Positions 18,301 to 23,984 of a DNA stretch of 24,743 nt are shown here, one piece after another. Under the pieces are notes generated by a model. It worked only from the letters and a program-made list of their open reading frames with translations. It was not told where the DNA came from and searched no databases. Every line of letters begins with the position of its first letter. Position 1 is the first letter of the stretch. Location of the stretch: the IMG/VR virus record IMGVR_UViG_3300030118_004236, positions 1-24,743 of that record; one strand, 5' to 3'. This DNA comes from a virus. A program made the position numbers and the translations under genes.

Positions 18301-19846
18301 CGACACGTCTTCCGTAGCATTTGATTCTGGAGTTGATGAGTTTAGCATAGGAGTTTTGAATCGCTCATCTAAAGCAGATTACTATGATGATGATATAAAT
18401 GAAGTAGCAGTATGGGATGTTGCTCTTGATGCTGATGCTGTATCTGCACTTTATAACTCTGGTGTACCTTTACTGCCAACATCTGATTCTGGTAATTATG
18501 ATAATTCTGATAGCCTTATGGGGTACTGGCGTAATGATGGTAAACCTACTTGGACTGATAGAGCCAATACAGGAGTAGCGAGTTTTGATGGTACTGATGA
18601 TTATATATCTATGACAGATACAAATTTTCCAAGTGGCTCATCAGATAGAAGTATAAGTATATGGTTTTCTCCAAACACAACAAGCACAGAACAAAATCTA
18701 TTTCATTATGGTACTGATGCTACTGCTCAAAGGATAAGTATACTTGGTAATAATACAAGTGTTGCATTAGGAATTAATGGATGTAAGGTAGGTATTGAAA
18801 GTTTAAGTCTTGCAAATACTTTTACTAATATAGTATTTATTATAAAAGGGCATACAGATGATACTGAACTATATATCAATGGTGTTTCTCAATCTCTATC
18901 TGTTCTTGCTGGAACAGCACAAAGCATTAATACTACTTTAAATGGTACAGCATACATAGGTAGACACTACTCTGCTACTTATTGGAATGGTAAAGTAGCA
19001 GGTGTTAATGTTTTTAATACTGCATTAACAGCAACTGAAATATCTGAACTATATGCTATAGATAAACGCTCCAGTATATCTGGACATTCCCAATTTAATA
19101 ACTGTGTAGGCTCTTTGCTAATGGGTGCTGGAGATGGAGATTCAACATCTACTATACAAGACCAAACATCTAACAACAATGATGGTACTGTTAATGGTGC
19201 AAGTTTAATAGGATATAACGATGGTACTGCATCTGGCTCACCAGTAGAAATACTTATCCCAGAAGGAAGTACAGAAGGTAGAGATAATCAAGGCTACTAC
19301 CTATCAGACACAACCTTAATTAGTAATGGCATACGTCTATTTGGAAGTGAGTATATAGAGGTAAAAGATTCGGAATCTTTAGATTTTGTTGGTGGATTTT
19401 CTATTGATTGCTGGGTAAAACCAACAGACTCTGGAAATGGTAATCAAATGATTTTAAGTAAAAATAATAATACAGATGGCTATCGTTTTCAACTTACAAA
19501 TTCAACAAAAACTATACAAGCATTAGTTGAAAAGGATAACAATCATGCAAGTGTTACTGTTAATTCTACAACAGCGTTGCAAAATGACACCTATTACTTT
19601 ATCAGCCTAACATACGATGGTGCTAAATCATCTGGGGTTACAAAACTATATGTTAATGGAACATTAGAAGCGACTAATACAAGCGGAACTGGTTTAGATA
19701 ATACATCTTTAGATTTACAAATCGGTAGGCATTTAACATCAAGTTATTTTAGTGGCAATATTGATGAAGTTCGTTTTTACGACAAAGAATTATCAGCATC
19801 AGAAGTATTAAAAAATTACAACAGTGGAAAATCATCCCATCAATAG
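15305..19846 (+). CDS. LamG-repeat tail fibre / receptor-binding adhesin
   Basis: This 1513-residue protein consists largely of six LamG/concanavalin A-like lectin modules, starting near residues 42, 282, 665, 894, 1092 and 1341. Each follows the same plan: FDGxxDYVxxG, a (S/T)xSxWI strand, WxHVVxxYDG, KLYINGV, IGxxxxxxxFDGxIxNVxIWNxAL, then SxxEVxELY. Between modules 2 and 3 (about 488-625) lies a different jelly-roll-like segment ending in EVITVNEFSIKEV, resembling a carbohydrate-binding module. LamG folds bind glycans, so this is the likely receptor-binding protein. The N-terminus (MFVGVSTALTAVRSVLKKF) may be the virion anchor. It has no chaperone or autocleavage motif. Base use differs from the rest: no CCWGG site at all, and Ala-Trp is written GCA TGG rather than GCC TGG. 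This suggests the module was acquired separately. The RBS is weak. Confidence 0.8.
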   Translation: MFVGVSTALTAVRSVLKKFVRQGLKLYYRFSDTKPDFLLDGSTTFSGSSQYIDCGTGLGNVLGDNYAGDLTVSMWFKADVTSGDDGMFEIGNFTNSGTGDFALRMKSNTLSWMVNAVRRLDVSYTNTSSWSHVVGVYDSRGADFTKLYLNAESVGTPTGTFPSASDLDLNGLKTTIGGYYGSPYTFDGKIANVGIWNRALSASEVESIYWRGSHSELQNTELTNLVSWYDLQGDVLDKQGSNNGTNNGATLNTDSYSGESPFKPRIQDKATPKMAVQLADGSTSFDGADSYINCGSDSSLDNIWNGGGTLSAWIFPESDGEGDDGRIAEKRDTGDGWTFTTREQSGSSCKLRVFINFSSTNGVYTSGADVTINDWNHVAVAYDSSGAGSSYRPVIYINGSVSALSATTDSVGTADSDASEDFTIGGNKAQTRIFDGKIANVSVHSSSLTQSQIQELMFTEKYSGLSADLKTNLVSWYDLGSTSLGSELVDEDARTFDGTGTHSWGIYGSNTVSNVDNNLVVTYVSDDRGAKLVLSDANDLNTDLTAGITYQVTMNVKINTGDAVIRVYNGSNYESIGTIDSTSFTDVTGTFTAQSGTRTLNFDNMGSGEVITVNEFSIKEVQAPDSEGTNEGSIYGATTNTGYTHSPHGVVDPLNFGETYSGRALSFDGTNDSVNLGVVPNYSSASGSISIWIYSHNNSTPSLQGIVTNSSTGTDQHFLGIGSSKVRYSATNSSSIFTIFADSELVENQWTHVVATRSYDGANTTTKLYINGVLQTDSDTFSGSQVANSNNILIGHLNVDRYFDGELNNLKIFNTALTQDQVRELYTKPETVLPTGVSASNLKLDLPMQEKAGSIIYDGSGNQNHGTITGATFVTGEEYGYQASLVRSNTPIIFDGSNDFVSCGNIGIRNYPFTYSAWFRTNGTTKNTICALCDADQNVKFYQFLIADTGVARINARNTADDFCDSSGTYNDGKWHHGVAVFASATDRKIYIDGVADGSDTSSVAFDSGVDEFSIGVLNRSSKADYYDDDINEVAVWDVALDADAVSALYNSGVPLLPTSDSGNYDNSDSLMGYWRNDGKPTWTDRANTGVASFDGTDDYISMTDTNFPSGSSDRSISIWFSPNTTSTEQNLFHYGTDATAQRISILGNNTSVALGINGCKVGIESLSLANTFTNIVFIIKGHTDDTELYINGVSQSLSVLAGTAQSINTTLNGTAYIGRHYSATYWNGKVAGVNVFNTALTATEISELYAIDKRSSISGHSQFNNCVGSLLMGAGDGDSTSTIQDQTSNNNDGTVNGASLIGYNDGTASGSPVEILIPEGSTEGRDNQGYYLSDTTLISNGIRLFGSEYIEVKDSESLDFVGGFSIDCWVKPTDSGNGNQMILSKNNNTDGYRFQLTNSTKTIQALVEKDNNHASVTVNSTTALQNDTYYFISLTYDGAKSSGVTKLYVNGTLEATNTSGTGLDNTSLDLQIGRHLTSSYFSGNIDEVRFYDKELSASEVLKNYNSGKSSHQ

Positions 19847-19855
19847 GAACAAATT

Positions 19856-20389
19856 ATGAAAGGACAATACACACATTATTTAATCTTCGGTAATACCGAT
19901 ACTAATAAAGCAAAACAAATAACAAGTAGATACGACTGGCAAACATTTACTTACAAACAAGTAGAAAAAACAGGTAAGAAAAATGTAGAGGTGGTGTTGC
20001 CTGTTGAAGATGATTTAAAGAGCGATATACAGGCATTTATGGACAAACACAGCATTGATTATAACAGTAGTGATACCAAAGCAGAGTTGATTGAAAAGAT
20101 AGATGCTCATGTCGTAGAAAATGGTGTACCAACAGAAGAAGTAGACTACACTTATATAGATGAAGAAGTGGATACAACAACTGACCACGAAGCAAAGATA
20201 CAAGATTTATTAGATAGACATCCTTTGTATTTCGCACCAAGAATATCACCAGATGGTAGCGAGATATGTATTAAGGGAGATTGGACAAAAACTGAACTGG
20301 ATGCAATGCCAAATGATTTTAAAATTTATACAAATGAAGAATGCAAAGAGTACATCGCAAACACAGAAGCATGGCAAGATGAGAAATGA
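19856..20389 (+). CDS. Hypothetical acidic protein with a HeH/LEM-like motif
   Basis: This 177-residue acidic protein contains DIQAFMDKHSIDY followed by SSDTKAELIEKIDAH (about residues 55-87). It resembles the HeH/LEM helix-extension-helix motif ('LkxyLdexgIxYxSxxxKxELIxxI') common in small phage tail-associated proteins. The rest is unrecognised; a C-terminal part has YFAPRISPDGSEICIKGDW. An AGGA-type RBS precedes the ATG. It lies 9 bases after the LamG fibre gene and overlaps the lipoprotein gene by ATGA. Like the fibre gene it lacks CCWGG sites and writes Ala-Trp as GCA TGG, so it probably travelled with the fibre gene. A fibre-assembly or accessory role is a guess. Confidence 0.5.
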   Translation: MKGQYTHYLIFGNTDTNKAKQITSRYDWQTFTYKQVEKTGKKNVEVVLPVEDDLKSDIQAFMDKHSIDYNSSDTKAELIEKIDAHVVENGVPTEEVDYTYIDEEVDTTTDHEAKIQDLLDRHPLYFAPRISPDGSEICIKGDWTKTELDAMPNDFKIYTNEECKEYIANTEAWQDEK

Positions 20390-20619
20390 GAACATTAGTA
20401 CGAGTTATAACTATTCTGTTGCTTACCAGTTTTCTGGGATGCAGTCAAGGGTGGAGCGTAGGAGGTGTTGTTCTCACTCCACAGGATACTGTTCAAAATA
20501 CAGTGTTTATAGAAATAATGGATGCTGATTCTAATATGCACTACTATCATGGAAATATTTATAGCACTCAAAATTGGTGCTGGTTGCATCATCAGTTTGA
20601 GGACATAGCACATGAATGA
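20386..20619 (+). CDS. Small phage lipoprotein (possible outer-membrane spanin-like or lysis accessory)
   Basis: The 77-residue product starts with a basic N-region (MRTLVR), a hydrophobic core (VITILLLTSF) and a lipobox-like FLGC with Cys19. This is a type II signal peptide that would yield a mature lipoprotein of about 59 residues. The mature part (SQGWSVGGVVLTPQ...) has no recognised domain and is not Pro-rich, unlike typical Rz1. It overlaps the gene before by 4 bases and the membrane protein gene after by 8 bases, so it is part of the lysis cassette. It could be a spanin component, or a lipoprotein that blocks superinfection; the sequence does not decide between them. Confidence 0.5.
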   Translation: MRTLVRVITILLLTSFLGCSQGWSVGGVVLTPQDTVQNTVFIEIMDADSNMHYYHGNIYSTQNWCWLHHQFEDIAHE

Positions 20620-20911
20620 AATCGCAGATCTTTATTTACAATTAGGATCAGCAGGATTTATTGCTGTCCTTTTTGGGTTTATGATATACAACCTCATACA
20701 GAGTCAAAAAGAACAAAGTGAGGACCTGGAAGAAATCAAACAGTCAATACATAAAATGGAATCAGTTATAGATCAATTAATGGGAGTATCTGTAAAACTT
20801 ATAGATAGACACAATCGTGGTGATGAAAAAAGAGAAGAGTTTTGGAGAGAGATAAGTGACGATCTTTCTTTCATAAAAGCAAAGTTATCAAATGGGCATG
20901 GAAGGCATTAA
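20612..20911 (+). CDS. BhlA/UviB-like holin candidate (N-terminal membrane helix, C-terminal coiled coil)
   Basis: This 99-residue protein has one membrane segment at about 12-31 (GSAGFIAVLFGFMIYNLI), followed at once by a charged coiled coil (QSQKEQSEDLEEIKQSIHKM) and a charged end. A single N-terminal helix with a charged helical tail is the plan of BhlA/UviB-type holin-like proteins. It would sit in the inner membrane and help release the GH108 enzyme encoded 0.7 kb downstream. It overlaps the lipoprotein gene by 8 bases and the next gene by one base. An i-spanin role is an alternative, since i-spanins have the same topology and are often next to a lipoprotein gene. Confidence 0.5.
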   Translation: MNEIADLYLQLGSAGFIAVLFGFMIYNLIQSQKEQSEDLEEIKQSIHKMESVIDQLMGVSVKLIDRHNRGDEKREEFWREISDDLSFIKAKLSNGHGRH

Positions 20912-21126
20912 TGGATAATAAAGATTTATATGGAATACTTGTCAAACATGATGAGCGACTTAAGAATATTTACAGCACATTAAACAGAATTGATAATCAC
21001 CTGGAAAAATTAAATGGCAAGGTAGACAGTCACGAAAAGTCTATAGCAAAAATGCAAGTATTAGGCTTAATGGGTCTTGTCATGTTTCCAGTTATTGTAA
21101 ACATCTTAATGAGGATAATAACATGA
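20911..21126 (+). CDS. XhlA-like holin-associated protein (coiled coil, C-terminal membrane helix)
   Basis: This 71-residue protein has an N-terminal helix/coiled coil (HDERLKNIYSTLNRIDNHLE, residues 13-32) followed by HEKSIAKMQ and one membrane segment at about 49-70 (VLGLMGLVMFPVIVNILMRI). This is the plan of XhlA-type proteins, which cooperate with holins in host lysis. Its topology mirrors that of the protein just upstream. The start overlaps the previous stop by one base and its stop overlaps the next ATG (ATGA). Confidence 0.5.
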   Translation: MDNKDLYGILVKHDERLKNIYSTLNRIDNHLEKLNGKVDSHEKSIAKMQVLGLMGLVMFPVIVNILMRIIT

Positions 21127-21353
21127 AGAGAATATATCGTAAATACAAAAAGTGGATTGATGCTATGGTATTCAAAAAAATTGTTGAATATCTGCAAAGA
21201 CCAGAAACTGAATTAGCAGTAGCAAAAGCTTTGGCTAAAAAGTTACCAGATAAAAAAGGTTTTGGTGACAAAGAGCAAACAGCATTGGCTGTTGTAGCAA
21301 TCGATAAAGTTACTGATAAGATTGCTGAAAGACTTGGCTTAAAAGCAGACTAA
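21123..21353 (+). CDS. Small basic helical protein of unknown function
   Basis: The 76-residue product has a very basic N-terminus (MKRIYRKYKKW) and two likely helices (FKKIVEYLQRPETELAVAKA and ALAVVAIDKVTDKIAERLG). There is no clear membrane helix or known motif. It overlaps the preceding membrane protein gene by ATGA, so it is translated from the same lysis message. Small proteins at this place are common in podoviruses; no function can be given. Confidence 0.4.
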   Translation: MKRIYRKYKKWIDAMVFKKIVEYLQRPETELAVAKALAKKLPDKKGFGDKEQTALAVVAIDKVTDKIAERLGLKAD

Positions 21354-21386
21354 AGTATTTCATAACAACAAAAAAGGAGACACCCA

Positions 21387-21629
21387 GTGCCAGAACAGTA
21401 TGATAATAGTGGTGTTCTTTTCGTCAATGACAGAAAAGAAAAAGACAGTCAACCTGACTATACAGGCAATATAGTCATGGGAGGAGTAAAGAAACGATTA
21501 GCAGGATGGAAAAAGACCTCCAAGTCGGATCCATCTATGACCTTTCTTTCAATCAGCGTATCTGACTTCCAGGATAAAAAGGAAGAGCCAGTACAGCAAA
21601 CATCAGACCAGGATGACTTACCATTCTAA
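21387..21629 (+). CDS. Small SSB-tail protein (single-strand DNA-binding-like, DUF736-like pattern)
   Basis: This 80-residue protein starts at GTG behind the best RBS in the window (AAGGAGA at 21374-21380, six bases upstream). The pattern SGVLFVNDRKEKDSQPDYTG, then GWKKTSKSDPSMTFLSISV, is that of a common family of small phage and bacterial proteins with an OB-like beta core. The last residues, DQDDLPF, match the acidic tip (DDxPF) by which SSB proteins recruit replication and repair partners. This indicates a nucleic-acid role or mimicry of SSB. Its place between holin-like genes and the endolysin is unusual for such a protein. Its stop overlaps the endolysin start by one base. Confidence 0.55.
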   Translation: MPEQYDNSGVLFVNDRKEKDSQPDYTGNIVMGGVKKRLAGWKKTSKSDPSMTFLSISVSDFQDKKEEPVQQTSDQDDLPF

Positions 21630-22108
21630 TGACGTTTGAAGAAATCATAGAAAGAGTAATCGAATCAGAAGGGGGATCCAGGATCACAAAGGATCCCTCT
21701 GATGCTGGTGGGACCACAAAGTATGGTATATCACAAAGAGCATATCCTGACCTGGATATAGAAGGATTAACAGAACGAGATGCTAAAGAGATATACTACA
21801 ATGATTATTGGATTCCCAGTAAAGCATCCCAGGTCCCAGCCCAAATTAGAGAAATATACTTTGATATGGTTGTAAACTTTGGTCGTAGAGGTGCAGTAAA
21901 GGTATTACAACAGGCTTGTAATGGAAAGAATAGTTACGACATCGCAGTAGATGGTGGTATTGGACCAGCAACAATAGGAGCCTGTAAGAACCTGGAACCA
22001 GAACGATTGAGGGCATACAGAGTATTAAAGTTTGCTAATATTGTTTTAAAAAGATCCAGCCAGGAAAAGTATTGGTTTGGCTGGTTTAGAAGAGCATTAA
22101 GAGTTTAA
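21629..22108 (+). CDS. Endolysin, GH108-type N-acetylmuramidase
   Basis: This 159-residue protein cleaves the glycan strand of peptidoglycan. The N-terminal glycoside hydrolase 108 domain (about 1-85) carries the motif ESEGG with the catalytic Glu14, then DPSDAGGTTKYGIS and a YYNDYW motif. The C-terminal half (about 88-159) matches the 'peptidoglycan-binding 3' domain: QQACN, DGGIGPATI and the YWFGWFRRA ending. Length is typical (150-190 aa) and all key parts are present. There is no signal peptide, so it needs the holin-like proteins encoded just upstream. It starts inside the TAATG overlap with the SSB-tail gene and is the last gene of the late operon before attP. Confidence 0.88.
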   Translation: MTFEEIIERVIESEGGSRITKDPSDAGGTTKYGISQRAYPDLDIEGLTERDAKEIYYNDYWIPSKASQVPAQIREIYFDMVVNFGRRGAVKVLQQACNGKNSYDIAVDGGIGPATIGACKNLEPERLRAYRVLKFANIVLKRSSQEKYWFGWFRRALRV

Positions 22109-22139
22109 TGGGACGGATAATTCGTCCCACATCCCTGTA
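22109..22139. repeat. Left arm of attP: inverted repeat plus half of a larger inverted pair
   Basis: Directly after the endolysin stop, TGGGACG (22109-22115) and CGTCCCA (22123-22129) form a 7-bp hairpin or inverted pair with a 7-base spacer. TCCCTGTA follows at 22132-22139 and is the exact reverse complement of TACAGGGA at 22281-22288, on the other side of the tRNA-like core. CGTCCCA also recurs twice in the right arm. These are candidate arm-type integrase or Xis sites. The hairpin lacks a T run, so it is a weak terminator at best. Confidence 0.5.
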
Positions 22140-22165
22140 AGTTCAACAATATATAGTATAACTTG

Positions 22166-22210
22166 TGGCTACGGACCAGAAGGTTGGGGGTTCGAATCCT
22201 CCCGGGCGTA
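22166..22210 (+). other. attP core: 3' end of a tRNA-Arg(ACG) gene
   Basis: The segment matches the 3' part of a tRNA: anticodon loop CTACGGA (22169-22175, anticodon ACG), 3' anticodon stem CCAGA, variable loop, T stem GGGGG/CCTCC with T loop TTCGAAT (22191-22197), acceptor 3' strand CGGGCGT and discriminator A (22210). CCA is not encoded. Bases left of about 22166 no longer pair with the anticodon stem (G opposite G), which marks the edge of host identity. There is no D arm or 5' acceptor strand, so this is not a complete tRNA gene. Carrying a tRNA 3' end beside a tyrosine integrase is the classic arrangement for restoring the host tRNA upon integration. Confidence 0.82.
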
Positions 22211-22219
22211 CTTGACGAC

Positions 22220-22245
22220 AAACCTCTCTTTACGAGGGGTTTTTT
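22220..22245 (+). terminator. Rho-independent terminator downstream of the tRNA 3' end
   Basis: AAACCTCTC (22220-22228) pairs with GAGGGGTTT (22234-22242), one T-G wobble included, around a 5-base loop, with six T from 22240. It stands 10 bases after the tRNA-like end. It would end both late-operon read-through and, after integration, host tRNA transcription. It may be copied from the host terminator. Confidence 0.75.
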
Positions 22246-22280
22246 GTTTATTTACAAAGTGTTATTTAAAGACATTTAAA

Positions 22281-22321
22281 TACAGGGAAGGGTAATAAAC
22301 CCGTCCCAATTCCGTCCCAAT
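22281..22321. repeat. Right arm of attP: direct repeats CCGTCCCAAT spaced 11 bp
   Basis: TACAGGGA (22281-22288) mirrors the left-arm TCCCTGTA. CCGTCCCAAT then occurs at 22301-22310 and again at 22312-22321, a period of 11 bases (about one helix turn), the second copy running into the integrase stop codon. Same-face tandem sites next to a core are what lambda-type integrases bind with their N-terminal domain. The assignment is inferred from layout. Confidence 0.55.
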
Positions 22322-23280
22322 CATAATTGATTAATAATTGGGGCGAGTCTTTCAACATTGATCTTAACATATTGAGCAGTAACATCATCAGCCTTATGTC
22401 CTAATAGGCATTTGGTATCCCACCTGGTAGCACCGAACTCTTCCAGGTGAGATGCGAATGAATGGCGAAAGGAATGCAGATCGCCTTTACCTAATATCTT
22501 TTTAAGTCTTTCTCTGGAGTTACCAATAGATCCTGGTTTCATTATGTTAAATATATCCATCTTCTTCAAATCATTATGTAAGGGAACCACAACAATTCTT
22601 GGCTGGTCATACTCTTGTGTTTTGTCCTGGGATAATTGTATAAACTTTCCATTGATGTCGTTAATGGTTAGCGTACAGGCATCCCTGGCTCGTAATCCTG
22701 ATTTATACAACAAGGACCAGAATCGTTTATCGTGGTCCAGCCAGGCTTCGTTTATAGCGTAGTTTACTTCTTCCCTGGTAAATGCTTCCCTGGGGCGAAC
22801 TTTGACCAGTTTTGGGCGAATTAGACCGCTTGTAGGGTTCTTTAACATATAACCCATAACAATCATCCACTCACAAAAGTTGCTAATAATTTTATGGTCC
22901 TCATTGATAGTCTTTGGTGACCTTCCCATTGCTTTACGCTTGGCAAAGTATTCCTGTAATAAAAATGAAGTAAGATGCTTGTTGGTTATGCCTGGGTTGT
23001 TACCCATAAATACATTAAGGGCTGACTTAATACATTGTGCTTGTTTCGTACCCTTATTACTCATCACCTGGTCGATGTATTGCCTGTAGGGTATCTGTAG
23101 ATCTATGGTTGCTACCTCTACACCTGATCGTTGTAATGCAATCTCCTGGTCCCATTTAGCCTGGATGCGGATGGCTACTTTTTTGTCTGCGGTACCAGTA
23201 GACCTTTTAACTCTGGTTGGACCATCTCCTGATGTATAATACCAGTAAGGCGAACCTTTTCTTTTATATATACGACTCAA
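22321..23280 (-). CDS. int: Tyrosine-family phage integrase
   Basis: This site-specific recombinase joins attP to the host tRNA-Arg gene. All catalytic residues are visible: Arg in SGLRARDACTL, Lys in LSQDKTQEYD, His and Arg in LHSFRHSFASHL, His in CLLGHK, and the nucleophile Tyr in TAQYVKINVERL. The N-terminus SRIYKRKGSPYWYY is the usual arm-binding start, and a SAM-like core-binding domain follows (about residues 60-150). I chose the TTG at 23280 because it overlaps the repressor stop (TTGA) and puts SRIYKRKG at the start, giving 319 aa. A TTG at 23310 would add ten residues inside the repressor gene. Neither has a good RBS, so translation probably depends on coupling to the repressor. The stop lies on the attP right-arm repeat. 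Confidence 0.92.
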   Translation of the reverse strand: MSRIYKRKGSPYWYYTSGDGPTRVKRSTGTADKKVAIRIQAKWDQEIALQRSGVEVATIDLQIPYRQYIDQVMSNKGTKQAQCIKSALNVFMGNNPGITNKHLTSFLLQEYFAKRKAMGRSPKTINEDHKIISNFCEWMIVMGYMLKNPTSGLIRPKLVKVRPREAFTREEVNYAINEAWLDHDKRFWSLLYKSGLRARDACTLTINDINGKFIQLSQDKTQEYDQPRIVVVPLHNDLKKMDIFNIMKPGSIGNSRERLKKILGKGDLHSFRHSFASHLEEFGATRWDTKCLLGHKADDVTAQYVKINVERLAPIINQL

Positions 23281-23984
23281 GACTTGGCTTCTATATCCCC
23301 ATTGACCCAATAATAATAAGAACGTACAACTCCTTCTTCTTTATCCCAATACGCTTCTATATTATACATAGCATACGCACCATGTTTTCCTTTCCAATAA
23401 ACGTGTTTCCAAATTGTATGCTGAAACTCTGGAGAATCTTTCAATGCCTGGTTCATATTAGCAATAATTAGTTCCAAGCTATCAGGATGAAACATTCCTA
23501 ACCAGGTGTCAGGCTCTAATGATTTAAGTTCATCGATGGAATATCCTGTCATCGATGTATCACCTGTTACTTCATATTTACTAAACGTATTGGTTTCTAA
23601 ATCCCAATTAGCTTTAGTTTTAAAATGAAATGCTGGTTTGTTTTTGACTTCTTTGTTTTTTTGCACAATGGCAGTAAGACGATTAATCTCTTCTTGTTGA
23701 TTGTCAATCTTTTCTTTTTGTAAATCAATTACATATCTTGCATCCACAATGCTATCCTCCTTTTGTATGTTTGTATTAGTTAATTCTATTTCTTTATGAA
23801 AATCTTTTATTTTTATATCATATCTATCGCAATACCACTTTTGATATGATGTAGGTAAACTTTCCCTACTTTTCCAGTTTGCCAATTTCGCAGGATCTAC
23901 CTTAATTAATTCTGCTACTTGATGATCAAACTTATATCCTTCTTTGAGTTTTATTGACATTATAAAATCTTTTACTGTTCCCAT
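23277..23984 (-). CDS. CI-like phage repressor with a C-terminal PAS sensor domain
   Basis: This 235-residue protein begins at the ATG at 23984, preceded by AGGGG five bases upstream. A GTG at 23990 would add two residues but sits on the RBS. Residues 1-60 resemble the phage CI helix-turn-helix domain: a helix containing QVAELI, then VDPAKLANWKSRESLP. About 75-110 is a coiled coil (VIDLQKEKIDNQQEEINRL), likely for dimerisation. About 115-235 follows the PAS_3 pattern: MTGYSIDELKSL, WLGMFHPDSLELI, MNQALKDS, F.HTIWKHVYWKGKHGAYAMY, AYWDKEEGVVRSYYYWVNGDI. No LexA-type Ser/Lys peptidase or cleavage site is visible. It would repress the divergent early genes and control int, which it overlaps. HTH identity is likely. 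PAS identity is based on sequence pattern alone. Confidence 0.75.
   Translation of the reverse strand: MGTVKDFIMSIKLKEGYKFDHQVAELIKVDPAKLANWKSRESLPTSYQKWYCDRYDIKIKDFHKEIELTNTNIQKEDSIVDARYVIDLQKEKIDNQQEEINRLTAIVQKNKEVKNKPAFHFKTKANWDLETNTFSKYEVTGDTSMTGYSIDELKSLEPDTWLGMFHPDSLELIIANMNQALKDSPEFQHTIWKHVYWKGKHGAYAMYNIEAYWDKEEGVVRSYYYWVNGDIEAKS

Noticed and set aside
15420-19840. DNA-level tandem repeats in the fibre gene
   Set aside because: The six modules repeat at the protein-fold level but have diverged too far to give long identical DNA repeats. They are described as domains instead.
15305-19846. Diversity-generating retroelement target in the LamG fibre
   Set aside because: LamG folds differ from the usual C-type lectin targets, and I saw no reverse transcriptase gene, template repeat or adenine-biased variable repeat in the window.
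20253-20528. 91-codon rightward frame overlapping the HeH-like and lipoprotein genes
   Set aside because: It overlaps two genes that have better starts, overlapping stop/start coupling and recognisable protein features. The translation is Arg/Ser/Cys-rich, like an off-frame reading.
22141-22210. Complete tRNA-Arg gene
   Set aside because: Only the anticodon loop, variable loop, T arm and 3' acceptor strand are present. The D arm and 5' acceptor strand are missing and the anticodon stem has a G-G clash, so this is an attachment-site fragment.
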